Assembly: GCF_014651895.1 (NCBI RefSeq)
Contig: NZ_BMXT01000002.1
Coordinates: 744,001-808,000 of the forward strand
DNA length: 64,000 nucleotides
Direction: 5' to 3'
Origin: Rhodanobacter panaciterrae
Lineage (GTDB): Bacteria; Pseudomonadota; Gammaproteobacteria; Xanthomonadales; Rhodanobacteraceae
Under the pieces are notes generated by a model. It was not told where the DNA came from and searched no databases. It saw nothing but the letters and a program-made list of their open reading frames with translations. Shown in pieces: positions 54,491-63,876 of the stretch (position 1 is the first letter of the stretch; each line of letters starts with the position of its first letter). The position numbers and the translations under genes were made by a program.

Positions 54491-55114
54491 TCAGCCCGAT
54501 ACTGCCGGATTGAGGCTGTACGTGCCGATCAGCTCCGCCTCGTCCAGCACGTGACCGACCATCGCCGCACGCAATTCGGCCAGTGAAAAGCCCTTGAGCA
54601 ACGGCAGCGACGCCACGTCGAGCGCATACAGCTTGAAGTGGTAGTGATGCAGCAGCGCGTCGTTCCACGGCGGGCACGGACCGTCATAGCCGAGATACTC
54701 GCCACCCATCTCGGCGTCGCCGGCAAACCAGCCTGTGTAATCGTTCACACCCTGCACGCTGCCCGGCGGCCCGAACGGTTCGCGCTTGCCGCGCGGCGTG
54801 ATCTCGTCGCTGCAGGCACCGGCGGCCAGCTCGCCACATTCGACCGGGATGTTCGCCATCAGCCAGTGCACGAACTCCACCCGCGGCAGATCCGCCGGCA
54901 CCGTGCGGCCGGCCTGGTTCACGTCGTCGCCGCGGCTCGGCACGTCAGGGTCGATGCAGGTGATGACGAACGAGCGCGTGGCCGAAGGGGCGTCCTTCCA
55001 CGCCAGCTGCGGACTGCAGTTGTCCGACAGCGCGAACGGCTGCGCCTGCTTGCCGAACGCGAACTCGGCGGGGATACGCTGACCGTTTTCAAAATTGTCG
55101 CTGCGTAGTTGCAT
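54491..55114 (-). CDS. YbhB/YbcL (PEBP/RKIP) family protein
   Basis: A 207-residue protein with the PEBP anion-binding motifs: NCSPQLAWKDAPSATRSFV, CIDPDVPS, EFVHWLMANIP and the GYDGPCPP loop. No signal peptide. Bacterial members resemble phosphatidylethanolamine-binding proteins, but ligands are mostly unknown. Confidence 0.92.
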   Translation of the reverse strand: MQLRSDNFENGQRIPAEFAFGKQAQPFALSDNCSPQLAWKDAPSATRSFVITCIDPDVPSRGDDVNQAGRTVPADLPRVEFVHWLMANIPVECGELAAGACSDEITPRGKREPFGPPGSVQGVNDYTGWFAGDAEMGGEYLGYDGPCPPWNDALLHHYHFKLYALDVASLPLLKGFSLAELRAAMVGHVLDEAELIGTYSLNPAVSG

Positions 55115-55158
55115 GGATAGTCCTCAGATTCAAAACGCGTTTACCCTTTCAGCTCCTC

Positions 55159-55205
55159 ATTCCTGCGCAGGCAGGAATCGCACTTCGCAGCAAAGCAGGA
55201 ATGAC
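55159..55205. repeat. ATTCC-type REP unit with a half copy
   Basis: ATTCCTGC GCAG GCAGGAAT, then after 16 bases GCAGGAATGAC, the right half of another unit. Same design as at 19585. Confidence 0.55.
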
Positions 55206-55215
55206 ATGGCCGGAT

Positions 55216-56304
55216 TCAGGGCTTGTAAGTCACCCGATACACCGCTCCCGCCAAATCATCACTCACCAGCACACTCCCATCCGGCAGCGGCTGCACGTCG
55301 ACCGGGCGGCCCCAGGCGCTTTCGTTCTGTTCGAAGCCGCTGATCAACGGTTCGTACGACAGCACCTTGCTGCCGTTCAGGCGCACCGTCATCACCCGGT
55401 AGCCGGATTTCTTGCTGCGGTTCCACGAGCCGTGCTCGGCGACGATGATCGCGCCCTTGTAGCTGGCCGGAAACTGCTTGCCCTCGTAGAAGCGCATGCC
55501 GAGCGAGGCCACGTGTGCGCCCAGCTTCAACACCGGCGGCACGTAATCCTTGCAGCTCTTGCCCTTGCCGAATTCGGGATCGAGCGTGTCGCCCTGATGG
55601 CAATACGGATAGCCGAAGTGTTCGCCGACGCGGGTGATCTCGTTCAACTCGTCGCTGGGCATGTCGTCGCCCATCAGGTCGCGGCCGTTGTCGGTGAACC
55701 ACAAGTGTTTCGTGCCGGGCTGCCAGTCAAAACCGACCGTGTTGCGGATGCCGCGCGCCACATCTTCCATGCCGGAGCCGTCCGCATTCATCCGGGTCAG
55801 CTTGCCGTGCGCCGGAGCCGGATCGCAGATATTGCACGGTGCGCCGATCGGCACGTACAGCTTGCCGTCCGGGCCGAACGCGATGAACTTCCAGCCGTGG
55901 TGGGTTTCGGTGGGCAGCTTGTCGGTGACCACGACGGGTTTCGGCGGATCGTCCAGATGGTTCTCGATATCGCGCAGCACATAGATCCGGCTCACGGCAG
56001 ACACGTACAGATCGCCACTCTTGAACGCCACGCCCACCGGCAACTGCAGACCGCTGGCAATCACGCGCACCTTGTCGGCGACGCCGTCACCGTTCGTGTC
56101 GGTGAGTGCGTAGACCTTGCCGGCGTCATTGGAACCGACGAACACGGTGCCCTTGGTGCCCAGCGCGATCTCGCGCGCATTCGGTACCTGTTCCGAATAC
56201 ACCGCGATATGGAAACCCGTCGGCAGGCTCAGCTTGTCCAGCTGCGGTGCGGCCAGCACCGGCAGCGACGAAACAGCCAGCAACAACGACAACAGCAGGC
56301 GCAT
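55216..56304 (-). CDS. PQQ-dependent sugar dehydrogenase-like protein
   Basis: A 362-residue exported protein (signal peptide residues 1-18). Six-bladed propeller of the soluble glucose/sorbosone dehydrogenase type: LPTGFHIAVYSEQVPNAREI at the start, LYVPIGAPCNICDP, NTVGFDWQPGTKHLWFTDNG and GYPYCHQGD, with the C-terminal blade ESAWGRPVDVQPLPDGSVLV. It would oxidise an aldose with PQQ; whether the host makes PQQ is not shown here. Confidence 0.88.
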   Translation of the reverse strand: MRLLLSLLLAVSSLPVLAAPQLDKLSLPTGFHIAVYSEQVPNAREIALGTKGTVFVGSNDAGKVYALTDTNGDGVADKVRVIASGLQLPVGVAFKSGDLYVSAVSRIYVLRDIENHLDDPPKPVVVTDKLPTETHHGWKFIAFGPDGKLYVPIGAPCNICDPAPAHGKLTRMNADGSGMEDVARGIRNTVGFDWQPGTKHLWFTDNGRDLMGDDMPSDELNEITRVGEHFGYPYCHQGDTLDPEFGKGKSCKDYVPPVLKLGAHVASLGMRFYEGKQFPASYKGAIIVAEHGSWNRSKKSGYRVMTVRLNGSKVLSYEPLISGFEQNESAWGRPVDVQPLPDGSVLVSDDLAGAVYRVTYKP

Positions 56305-56406
56305 GGCGGCACTCCTCGAGGTGGGGAAGCCCCAGCGTATCTCCGCGCACGTGAAGCGGAAAGCATGGCCGCTCTGCTAACGTGACCTCCTTCGCAAGGG
56401 GACGAT

Positions 56407-57882
56407 ATGAGCGAGTTGGACGACCTCACCACGCTGGTGCGCGCCGCAACGCCGCTGCTGGTGATCGAGACGGTGGACGAGCAGCGCGTGATCGAATGCT
56501 TCCGCCACGTGATCGCGCAGGCGCTGCATCCGCTATGGCGCTGGACGCTGACTGACGGCCTGAGCCGGCTCGACTTCGCCCAGCTCGACGGCGAGATCGC
56601 GCCGGACGCCACCGCCACGCTCGACGCGATTCGCGCACAGGGCGAGCGCGGCATCTACCTGATGTTCGATTTCCACGGCCTGCTGCGTTACGCGATGAGC
56701 CTGCGCCAGATGCGCGAGATCGTGCAGCGGCAGCGTTCCGCCGCGCACACCATCGTGCTGGTTGGCGCCAAGGTCGAATTGCCGGAAGAACTCGAAGCGC
56801 TGGCCTTGCGCGTGCCGCTGTCGCTGCCCGACATCAAGGAACTGGCCGGCATCATGCGCGGCGAAGCGGTGGCCTGGCAGCGCGAGCAGGGCCGCAAGAT
56901 CGAAGTGGACAACGACGCCGCGCGCACCATCGTGCGCAACCTGCTCGGCCTGTCCGCGCCGGATGCGCGACGCATCGTGCGCAAGCTGATCTACAACGAC
57001 GGCGCGCTCGGCCCGCAGGACCTGCCCGAGCTGATGCAGTCGAAGTTCGACCTGCTCAACCGCTCCGGCCTGCTGCACTACGAATACGCCACCGCCAGCT
57101 TCGCCGATATCGCCGGGGTCGGCCGCGTGCGCGATTGGGTACAGCGCCGGCGCGCGGTCTTCCTCGATCCGTCCGCCACACCGACGCTCGATCCGCCCAA
57201 GGGCGTGCTGCTGCTCGGTGTGCAGGGTTGCGGCAAGAGTCTCGCCGCCAAGGCGATCGCTGGCGGCTTCGGCGTACCGCTGGTGCGGCTGGACTTCGGC
57301 ACGCTGTACAACAAGTACCAGGGCGAGACCGAGAAGAACCTGCGTGACGCGCTGAGCAGCACCGAGCTGCTGGCGCCATGCGTGCTGTGGATCGACGAGA
57401 TCGAGAAAGGCCTCGCCGGTGGCGGCGATGACGGCGGCGTGTCCCGCCGCGTGCTCGGTTACCTGCTGACCTGGATGGCCGAACGCAAGGCCAAGGTATT
57501 CGTGGTCGCCACCGCGAATGCGGTCAACGAGCTGCCCGCCGAGCTGCTGCGCAAGGGCCGCTTCGACGAAATCTTCTTCGTCGACCTGCCGCAGGCATCC
57601 GTGCGCAGCGAGATCTTCGCGATGCACCTCACCCGCCGCAAACTCGACCCCGCCAGCTTCGACCTGCCCGCACTCGCCAGCGCCAGCGACGGTTTCTCCG
57701 GCGCCGAAATCGAACAGACCATCGTCAGCTCCCTCTACGATGCCGCCGGCAACGGCACGCCACCGGATCCGGCGACCCTTCTCAATGCGTTGAAGCAGAC
57801 ACGGCCGCTGTCGGTGCTGATGCGCGAGCAGGTGGAGACGCTGCGGGCGTGGGCACAAGGACGCTGTGTGGCGGCGGATTGA
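56407..57882 (+). CDS. AAA+ ATPase, Ycf46-like
   Basis: A 491-residue ATPase. N-terminal 250 residues are the Ycf46-type domain (LLVIETVDEQRVIECF). Walker A GVQGCGKS is at about 271-278, Walker B CVLWIDEIEKG near 325, sensor VFVVATANAVNELPAELL, arginine finger LRKGRFDEIFFVDLP and the C-terminal lid FSGAEIEQ. Related to FtsH-type modules without protease. Function unknown in bacteria; linked to photosynthesis control in cyanobacteria. Confidence 0.93.
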   Translation: MSELDDLTTLVRAATPLLVIETVDEQRVIECFRHVIAQALHPLWRWTLTDGLSRLDFAQLDGEIAPDATATLDAIRAQGERGIYLMFDFHGLLRYAMSLRQMREIVQRQRSAAHTIVLVGAKVELPEELEALALRVPLSLPDIKELAGIMRGEAVAWQREQGRKIEVDNDAARTIVRNLLGLSAPDARRIVRKLIYNDGALGPQDLPELMQSKFDLLNRSGLLHYEYATASFADIAGVGRVRDWVQRRRAVFLDPSATPTLDPPKGVLLLGVQGCGKSLAAKAIAGGFGVPLVRLDFGTLYNKYQGETEKNLRDALSSTELLAPCVLWIDEIEKGLAGGGDDGGVSRRVLGYLLTWMAERKAKVFVVATANAVNELPAELLRKGRFDEIFFVDLPQASVRSEIFAMHLTRRKLDPASFDLPALASASDGFSGAEIEQTIVSSLYDAAGNGTPPDPATLLNALKQTRPLSVLMREQVETLRAWAQGRCVAAD

Positions 57883-57979
57883 GCAAGCTCAACCCCACGC
57901 TGCGCAACCTCACCGCGGCTCTGACCCGACGCCCAGTTTCGGCGTAGTCTTGAACGCCCATCGTCAGGAGGGTCGAACC

Positions 57980-58789
57980 ATGTTTCGTCGCACCTGCAAG
58001 TTGCTTATTCCACTGCTCGTGACGTTGCTGCTCCCTGCCGTCACCAGCGCCGCTACTGCCACCGCACCCGACACCGCCGCGGCGTTGCAGCAGGCGGTGA
58101 ACGGTCACTGGCGCTCACCCGCCAACCAGGCGCGCGATCAATATCGCCACCCGGTCGAGACCCTGCAGTTCTTCGGCATCAAACCGGACATGACGGTGAT
58201 CGAACTGTCGCCCGGCGGCGGCTGGTACACCGAAATCCTTGCGCCCTTCCTCTACGCGCACGGCCACCTGATCGAAGCCGCGCCGGCGACGGCCGCGAAA
58301 TTCACCGCCATGCTCAAGGCCGATCCGACGGTGTACGGACACATCGCGAACGTCATCCCGTTCGCGCCGCCGTATCAGGTGAACCTCGGCGCCGACAACT
58401 CGGCCGACATGGTGCTCACCTTCCGCAACACGCACGACTGGCTCAACCACAGCCCGGCCACCCTCGATGCCGTGTTCCAGGCCGCGTTTCACGTGCTCAA
58501 ACCCGGCGGCGTATTCGGCATCACCGAACACCGCGCCAAACCGTTCGCCGATGCCGTGGACAGTGCGAAAACACTGCATCGCCTCCCCGAGGATTACCTG
58601 ATCGCGCTCGCGCTCAAAACCGGCTTCCGCGTGGCCGGCGTATCGGAAATCAATGCCAACCCGACGGATCCCGAAGACATCAACGTGCACCGCCTACCAC
58701 CGGATCTGGCCGGGCCTGACAGCGAGCACGCGAAGATGAAGGCGATTGGTGAGTCCGACCGGATGACATTGCGGTTTGTGAAGCCGTGA
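57980..58789 (+). CDS. Exported methyltransferase-like protein
   Basis: A 269-residue protein with a signal peptide (residues 1-24, SAA) and a class I SAM-type fold: MTVIELSPGGGWYTEIL at about 77-93 is motif I, and FHVLKPGGVFGITEHRA is the typical strand before motif IV. It lacks acidic residues normal for SAM ribose binding elsewhere, so activity is uncertain. Methyltransferases are usually cytoplasmic, because SAM is. AGGAGG precedes ATG 57980. Confidence 0.85.
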   Translation: MFRRTCKLLIPLLVTLLLPAVTSAATATAPDTAAALQQAVNGHWRSPANQARDQYRHPVETLQFFGIKPDMTVIELSPGGGWYTEILAPFLYAHGHLIEAAPATAAKFTAMLKADPTVYGHIANVIPFAPPYQVNLGADNSADMVLTFRNTHDWLNHSPATLDAVFQAAFHVLKPGGVFGITEHRAKPFADAVDSAKTLHRLPEDYLIALALKTGFRVAGVSEINANPTDPEDINVHRLPPDLAGPDSEHAKMKAIGESDRMTLRFVKP

Positions 58790-58923
58790 AAGGTTTGGTC
58801 CTGATACCGACTTCAATCGACGCGTATCCTGGCAGCAGGGCAAGGATGCCACTCGCTACAGTGATTCTTTCTCCATTCGTGGCACAGTCACCGGCCGAAT
58901 AACACCATCTGATTCAAATATTC

Positions 58924-59136
58924 ATGGAAGCAGAAGACCTGCCGAAGCTGGTAAGTGTGCGCATGCCGTATGGCAAGTACCAGGGCCGGTTGATCGCCGA
59001 TCTGCCCGGCGCATATCTGGCGTGGTTCGCGCGCACGGGCTTTCCGAAGGGCGAGCTGGGTCGGTTGCTGGCGTTGATGCTGGAGCTGGACCATAACGGG
59101 CTATCGTCGTTGCTCGATCCGCTGCGCAAGCGCTGA
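58924..59136 (+). CDS. DUF3820 family protein
   Basis: A 70-residue protein with the DUF3820 core VRMPYGKYQGRLIADLPGAY and WFARTGFPKGELGRLLALML. Family members have been described as putative quorum-regulated virulence factors; the role is not known. No clear ribosome-binding site. It precedes the 2OG oxygenase by 31 bases. Confidence 0.88.
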   Translation: MEAEDLPKLVSVRMPYGKYQGRLIADLPGAYLAWFARTGFPKGELGRLLALMLELDHNGLSSLLDPLRKR

Positions 59137-59167
59137 TGACGGTCACGCGTCGCTACACTGAAGCTCG

Positions 59168-59782
59168 ATGAATACCCAGCCGCCCCAGTTTCAAGACATC
59201 GCAACCGCACTGGCCGACGAGGGCTGGTGTGTCGTGCCGGATTTTCTTTCGCCCGCACAGACGCAGGCACTGGCCGAAGAGTGCCGCACCCTGCGCGATG
59301 CAAAACGGCTGACGCCGGCACGAGTCGGTGCCTTGCGCACGGCCACGCCATTGCGCGGCGACAGTACGCACTGGTTCCAGGTCGACGCGTTGAGTGCGCC
59401 GCAGCAGGTGTTCACCGATCGCCTCGACGCGCTGCGGGTGACGCTCAACCGCGAGCTGATGCTGGGGCTGGTCGAATGCGAATCGCATTACGCGGCGTAT
59501 CCGCCGGGTGCCGGCTACACGCGTCATCTGGATCGCCTGCGCGACAGCGACGCGCGGGTGGTGTCGGCGGTGTTTTATCTCAACCAGACGTGGCGGGTGG
59601 CCGATGGTGGCGCGTTGCGGCTTTACCTGGCCGATGGCTCATCGCGCGACATCTTTCCGCACGCTGGCACTTTGCTGCTGTTTCTCTCAGCGCAGTTCGA
59701 ACACGAGGTGCTGCCGGCGACGCGCGAGCGCATGAGCATCGCGTGCTGGATGCGACAGCACGCACCTGGCACGATATTCTGA
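59168..59782 (+). CDS. 2-oxoglutarate/Fe(II) oxygenase
   Basis: A 204-residue dioxygenase of the prolyl-4-hydroxylase-like group. Iron ligands: His120 and Asp122 in TRHLDRL and His179 in EHEVLPATRER, with Arg186 or Arg188 for 2-oxoglutarate. Length is typical. The substrate is unknown, possibly a protein side chain. Confidence 0.92.
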   Translation: MNTQPPQFQDIATALADEGWCVVPDFLSPAQTQALAEECRTLRDAKRLTPARVGALRTATPLRGDSTHWFQVDALSAPQQVFTDRLDALRVTLNRELMLGLVECESHYAAYPPGAGYTRHLDRLRDSDARVVSAVFYLNQTWRVADGGALRLYLADGSSRDIFPHAGTLLLFLSAQFEHEVLPATRERMSIACWMRQHAPGTIF

Positions 59783-59788
59783 CCGTAC

Positions 59789-60808
59789 TCAGGCTGCGGG
59801 CGTAACCCTGTCCGCCACGGCATTGAAGCGTGCGGCGATGTAGTCGTCGGTGAAACTGGTCATGCCGTAGCCGCGGATGAAGCCGCAGTGGCCGCCGAAG
59901 TCCGCGATGTCGAGCTCCACGTTCGGCGGTAGCTGGAGTTTCTCGAAGGCGTCGACCGGGATCACCGGGTCGTCGCGCGCGGTGAGGATGGTGGCGGGAA
60001 TCTGCATCGCCAGCAGCGCATCGCCGGCCACCGAATAGCCGTCCAGATACTGTTGCAGCGACGGGAAGTCGGTATGCCGCAGCACCATCGCCTCGGTCAG
60101 CCCGCGCAGGTTCTGGTTCAGCTCGGACATCTCGAAATACTGGTGCTGCGGAAACGCCTTCTGCTTGGCCTGCAGCGAGTGCCGCCACTTGCGCATGAAG
60201 TAGGCCTGGTAGAACCACGGCGCGGATTCTTCCAGCGAGAACAGGCCTTCGCCGGGATCGATGATCGGGCACACCGCCAGCACGTAATCCAGCGGAATGC
60301 CGACGCGCGAGGTCTGCAGCGCGGCGCGCAAGGCGAAGTTGCCGCCCAGCGAAAACCCGGCCAACGCGATCGGTCGTGCCGGCCAGCGTTGTGCGATGTC
60401 ACCCAGCGCATGCACGACTTCATCGATGCGGCAGGAGTGGAACAGCGCCTCGTTGAGGTTGTAGCTGTCGCCGTGGTCGCGGAAGTTCAGCCGGAAGATG
60501 TCCCAGCCGTCGGCGAGCAGGCGGCTGCCGGTCTGCAGCACGTAGGTGGAATCGACGCTGCCTTCCCAGCCATGAAACAGCACAGCGAGCCCGCGCGACT
60601 GCGACTGGGTCTTCTGCGCGGTGTAGGCACCGGTCAGGCGCACGCCGCCGCCGCCATCGACCACCACCGGCTCGGCGCCTTCCAGCACCGATTGCGCGGC
60701 ACGTGGCAGCAGCATGCGGCGCACGCCGCTGGACGACAGCATGGTCTGGATGTGGCCGCTGCGCAGCGGCCAGGGTGGACGGAAATCCTTTCCGTACGGG
60801 AGGTTCAT
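59789..60808 (-). CDS. YheT-family alpha/beta hydrolase
   Basis: A 339-residue hydrolase: GHIQTML near residue 18, LFHGWEGSVDSTYVLQ (oxyanion region), nucleophile elbow GFSLGGNFALR, Asp in ILTARDDPVIP and His in GGHCGFI. Close to E. coli YheT, an esterase of unknown substrate. Its ATG overlaps the acyltransferase stop by 4 bases, which suggests a lipid-related role. Confidence 0.93.
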   Translation of the reverse strand: MNLPYGKDFRPPWPLRSGHIQTMLSSSGVRRMLLPRAAQSVLEGAEPVVVDGGGGVRLTGAYTAQKTQSQSRGLAVLFHGWEGSVDSTYVLQTGSRLLADGWDIFRLNFRDHGDSYNLNEALFHSCRIDEVVHALGDIAQRWPARPIALAGFSLGGNFALRAALQTSRVGIPLDYVLAVCPIIDPGEGLFSLEESAPWFYQAYFMRKWRHSLQAKQKAFPQHQYFEMSELNQNLRGLTEAMVLRHTDFPSLQQYLDGYSVAGDALLAMQIPATILTARDDPVIPVDAFEKLQLPPNVELDIADFGGHCGFIRGYGMTSFTDDYIAARFNAVADRVTPAA

Positions 60809-61605
60809 GCCGGCCGGTCTTCCAACGCCGCGCCGATGCGCTCGCGCGACAGCTCGGCCATGCGCCGTCGCGCATCCGGACTGGCCGGTACCGGCGCGAG
60901 GAAATGTACTTCGGCATCCACCGGCGCCTCACCGAGCAGTCGCACGATGTTGTGCACGAAGCTCTCGTTCTCGCGGAAACCGGCATCGAGGACGCGGCGA
61001 CCGTCACGCGCGAAGCGCAACGCCACCGGCTGCACCGCCACCTCGGCATCCAGCGCGGCCTGGAAAATGCGCGCGTGGAACGTCTTGAGCACGCCGTTGT
61101 AGCCGGTGCCGCCTTCCGGGAACACCGCCACCGAGCGGCCGCCGCGCAGCCGCTCGACCATCACCTGCATCACCGTGGACAGCGAATGGTTGCTGCCGCG
61201 GCGATGAAAGATGGTGCCACCGTTCGCCGCCAGCCAGCCGACCAGCGGCCACTGCGCGATCTCGGCCTTGGCTACGAAGCAGGCGGCACGCTGGCTGTGC
61301 AGCAGCTCGATGTCGAGCCACGAGGTGTGGTTGGCGACGAACAGCACCGGATCGGCCAGCGGCTCACCGAAACGCACCGAGCGCATGCCGAACACGCGCA
61401 GCAAGCTGGTCGACCACCAGCGGATCATCCGGTGCGCGAACGGCTCCTTGCCGTTCTGCATCACCACATGCTGGTTCCAGCTGAGAATCAGCGAACACAG
61501 CAGGATACCCAGCACGATGTGCAGCAGGACCAGCGGCACGCGCCACAGATAACGCAGCGGGCGCAGCAGGTCACGCTCGGAAACAGTGGCAGTGTCGATG
61601 CTCAT
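60805..61605 (-). CDS. 1-acyl-sn-glycerol-3-phosphate acyltransferase family protein
   Basis: A 266-residue PlsC-type enzyme with one N-terminal membrane helix (residues 20-42). NHTSWLD at 92-98 (NHx4D, catalytic His93 and Asp98), GTIFHRRGS and FPEGGTGYNG are the acyltransferase blocks. It would acylate lysophosphatidate or a similar lysolipid. Coupled to the hydrolase downstream. Confidence 0.93.
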   Translation of the reverse strand: MSIDTATVSERDLLRPLRYLWRVPLVLLHIVLGILLCSLILSWNQHVVMQNGKEPFAHRMIRWWSTSLLRVFGMRSVRFGEPLADPVLFVANHTSWLDIELLHSQRAACFVAKAEIAQWPLVGWLAANGGTIFHRRGSNHSLSTVMQVMVERLRGGRSVAVFPEGGTGYNGVLKTFHARIFQAALDAEVAVQPVALRFARDGRRVLDAGFRENESFVHNIVRLLGEAPVDAEVHFLAPVPASPDARRRMAELSRERIGAALEDRPA

Positions 61606-61645
61606 CAGTCGATTAGTTTAGCGTTAGTTGATGCAGGCGCGCCGC

Positions 61646-62122
61646 TCAACGCTCGAGTTGGCTCAGCGGCAACGAGGGTGAGCGTTTCACCGTGCGCAGC
61701 ACGAAGCTTGAATTGACATCGGCGACCCCGGCCGCGTTCAACAGATGATCGAGCAGGAAGCGCGAGAAATCCTTGAGGTCGGCCACATAGACATGCAGCA
61801 GGTAATCCATGTCGCCGGTGAGTGCATGGCAAGCGACTACTTCGTCCCAGCCATTGACGTGTTCGACGAAGCGCTCGATCGCTTCCGCTTCGTGCTTGCT
61901 CAACTGCACCCGCACGAACGCCTGCAGGCCCAGGCCGACCGCTTGCGGATCGATCTGCGCGGCGTAGCCGGTGATGATCTTGTCCGCTTCCAGCCGCTGC
62001 AGCCGGCGCAGGCACGCCGACGGCGACAGGCTGACCCGTTCGGCCAGCTCGGCGTTGGTGATGCGGCCCTCGCTCTGCAAGACGGCAAGCAGACGCAGGT
62101 CGGTGCGGTCGAGTGTCATCAT
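61646..62122 (-). CDS. Lrp/AsnC-family regulator
   Basis: A 158-residue regulator: helix-turn-helix at about residues 15-45 (GRITNAELAERVSLSPSACL) and an RAM/AsnC ligand domain (GLGLQAFVRVQL, then TGDMDYLLHVYVADLKDF). Starts at ATG 62122 or 62119. It is divergent from phhA, so phenylalanine or tyrosine may be its signal, as inferred from the neighbour. Confidence 0.93.
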   Translation of the reverse strand: MMTLDRTDLRLLAVLQSEGRITNAELAERVSLSPSACLRRLQRLEADKIITGYAAQIDPQAVGLGLQAFVRVQLSKHEAEAIERFVEHVNGWDEVVACHALTGDMDYLLHVYVADLKDFSRFLLDHLLNAAGVADVNSSFVLRTVKRSPSLPLSQLER

Positions 62123-62160
62123 ACGCAATAAACCTATGTCATTTGATCTATTGACGCAAT
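62123..62160. promoter_or_regulatory. Candidate regulator sites between lrp-like gene and phhA
   Basis: The 7-mer ACGCAAT occurs at 62123-62129 and 62154-62160, 31 bases apart (three helical turns), in the divergent region. Lrp-type proteins often bind phased repeats; this is only a suggestion. Confidence 0.25.
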
Positions 62161-62264
62161 GATAGTGCATTCATGGTGAATCCCTTGGCAATAAAACAAG
62201 CTTCGTGCGGGCAAACCGCCGTAAGCTTGCGGTCTGATCAGCCACGCCCGCTTCGGAGCTCGCC

Positions 62265-63152
62265 ATGGATACGCCGCGCAAAGTCGAACACCAGCAAACC
62301 GATCGCGGTTACGTGCCGGTGTATGCCACCGGCGTGGTCGAGCAGCCGTGGGCGAGCTACAGCAAGACCGATCACGAGGTGTGGGACACCTTGTTCAAGC
62401 GCCAGCGCGAAATGCTGCCCGGCCGCGCGTGCAAGGAGTTCATGGCCGGCGTCGAACGCTTCGGTCTCGGCGATGGCGGCATCCCGAAATTCGCCGAGCT
62501 CAACAAGGTGCTCGGCGCCGCCACCGGCTGGGAAGTGGTCGCGGTGGAAGGCCTGCTGCCGGACGAGGTGTTCTTCGATCACCTGGCCAACCGCCGCTTC
62601 CCGGTGAGCTGGTGGATCCGCAAACCCGACCAGCTCGACTACCTCAGCGAGCCGGATCTGTTCCACGACCTGTTCGGTCACGTGCCGCTGCTGCTCAATC
62701 CGGTGTTCGCCGACTACATGCAGGCGTATGGCCGCGGCGGCATGAAGGCGTTCGCGATCGGCCCCGAAGCGCTGATGAACCTCACTCGCCTGTACTGGTA
62801 CACGGTGGAATTCGGCCTGATCAACACCGACGAAGGTATGCGCATTTACGGCGCCGGCATCGTCAGCTCCAAGGGCGAGTCGATCTACTCGCTGGACTCG
62901 CCGTCACCGAACCGTATCGGCTTCGACCTCGAGCGCGTGATGAGCACGCGCTACCGCATCGACACCTACCAGCAGACCTACTTCGTGATCGACAGCTTCG
63001 AGCAGCTGTTCGAGGCGACGCATCCGGACTTCACGCCGATCTACGCGAAGCTACACGAGCTGCCGGCGCATGCGGCCGGTGACGTGCTCGACGATGACCG
63101 CGTGTTCACCCGCGGCAATCGCGAGGGTTGGGCGACCAACGCGGATACCTGA
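62265..63152 (+). CDS. phhA: Phenylalanine 4-monooxygenase
   Basis: Converts phenylalanine to tyrosine with O2 and a tetrahydropterin; non-heme iron enzyme. The 295-residue bacterial form has FHDLFGHVPLL with iron ligands His134 and His139 and YWYTVEFGL with Glu182. The pterin could come from the FolE route encoded at 6183. No phhB (pterin carbinolamine dehydratase) is next to it. Likely controlled by the divergent Lrp-type regulator. Confidence 0.97.
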   Translation: MDTPRKVEHQQTDRGYVPVYATGVVEQPWASYSKTDHEVWDTLFKRQREMLPGRACKEFMAGVERFGLGDGGIPKFAELNKVLGAATGWEVVAVEGLLPDEVFFDHLANRRFPVSWWIRKPDQLDYLSEPDLFHDLFGHVPLLLNPVFADYMQAYGRGGMKAFAIGPEALMNLTRLYWYTVEFGLINTDEGMRIYGAGIVSSKGESIYSLDSPSPNRIGFDLERVMSTRYRIDTYQQTYFVIDSFEQLFEATHPDFTPIYAKLHELPAHAAGDVLDDDRVFTRGNREGWATNADT

Positions 63153-63161
63153 GCCGCCGGA

Positions 63162-63845
63162 TCAACGCAGCGTCGCCTCCAGCCAGGGTTTCACCGTGTC
63201 GATCCACAGCGCATAGCCTTTGCGGTTCATGTGCAGACCGTCGGCGATGAACCACTGCGGCTGCGGCTGACCGTCCTGGCCAAGCATGGGCGTAAAGACG
63301 TCCAGATAGGCAACCCCCTGCTGGGTCGCCGCGTACTCGCGCACCAGCGCATTCGCCTCGCGGATCTTTGGCAGCAACGCCTTGCGCGCTACGCTGGGCT
63401 TGATCGCGATGAAGGCGATCGGCACATGGGAATCGAACGAACGCACCTTGCGCACGAAGGCGGCGAAGTCGTCGCGCACATGCGCCGGGCTGTCGCCGTC
63501 CTGCAGGTCGTTGTCGCCCGCATACATCACGATCGCGCGAGGGCGGTACGGCGCCACGATGCGGTCGGCGAAGAAGGTGGCGTCGTCGATCTCCGAACCG
63601 CCGAAGCCACGGTTGATCGTGTACACGCCGGGGAAATCCGTCGCCAGCGTCTTCCAGAAACGGATCGACGAGCTGCCGATGAACAGCACCGCGCCCGGCA
63701 CCGGCGGATGCGCACGATCCTCGGCCTGGAACGCGGCGATATCCGCATTCCACTGTGCATGGTCGTTCTCGCGGTTATCGCGCGCCGTCGCCAGCAGCGG
63801 CCACAGCAGCAGGATAAGCAGCAGGTAGCGCGTGCCTTTCGTCAT
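63162..63845 (-). CDS. Exported SGNH/GDSL-type hydrolase
   Basis: A 227-residue protein with a signal peptide (residues 1-21). SGNH blocks: FIGSSSIRFW (nucleophile Ser59), NRGFGGSEI, YAGDNDL and the C-terminal DGLHMNRKGY with Asp and His. Esterase or acetylhydrolase acting outside the cytoplasm; substrate unknown. Converges with phhA. Confidence 0.9.
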   Translation of the reverse strand: MTKGTRYLLLILLLWPLLATARDNRENDHAQWNADIAAFQAEDRAHPPVPGAVLFIGSSSIRFWKTLATDFPGVYTINRGFGGSEIDDATFFADRIVAPYRPRAIVMYAGDNDLQDGDSPAHVRDDFAAFVRKVRSFDSHVPIAFIAIKPSVARKALLPKIREANALVREYAATQQGVAYLDVFTPMLGQDGQPQPQWFIADGLHMNRKGYALWIDTVKPWLEATLR

Positions 63846-63876
63846 TTGCCTCGCCTTGGTTTTGCCTGTCTACAGG

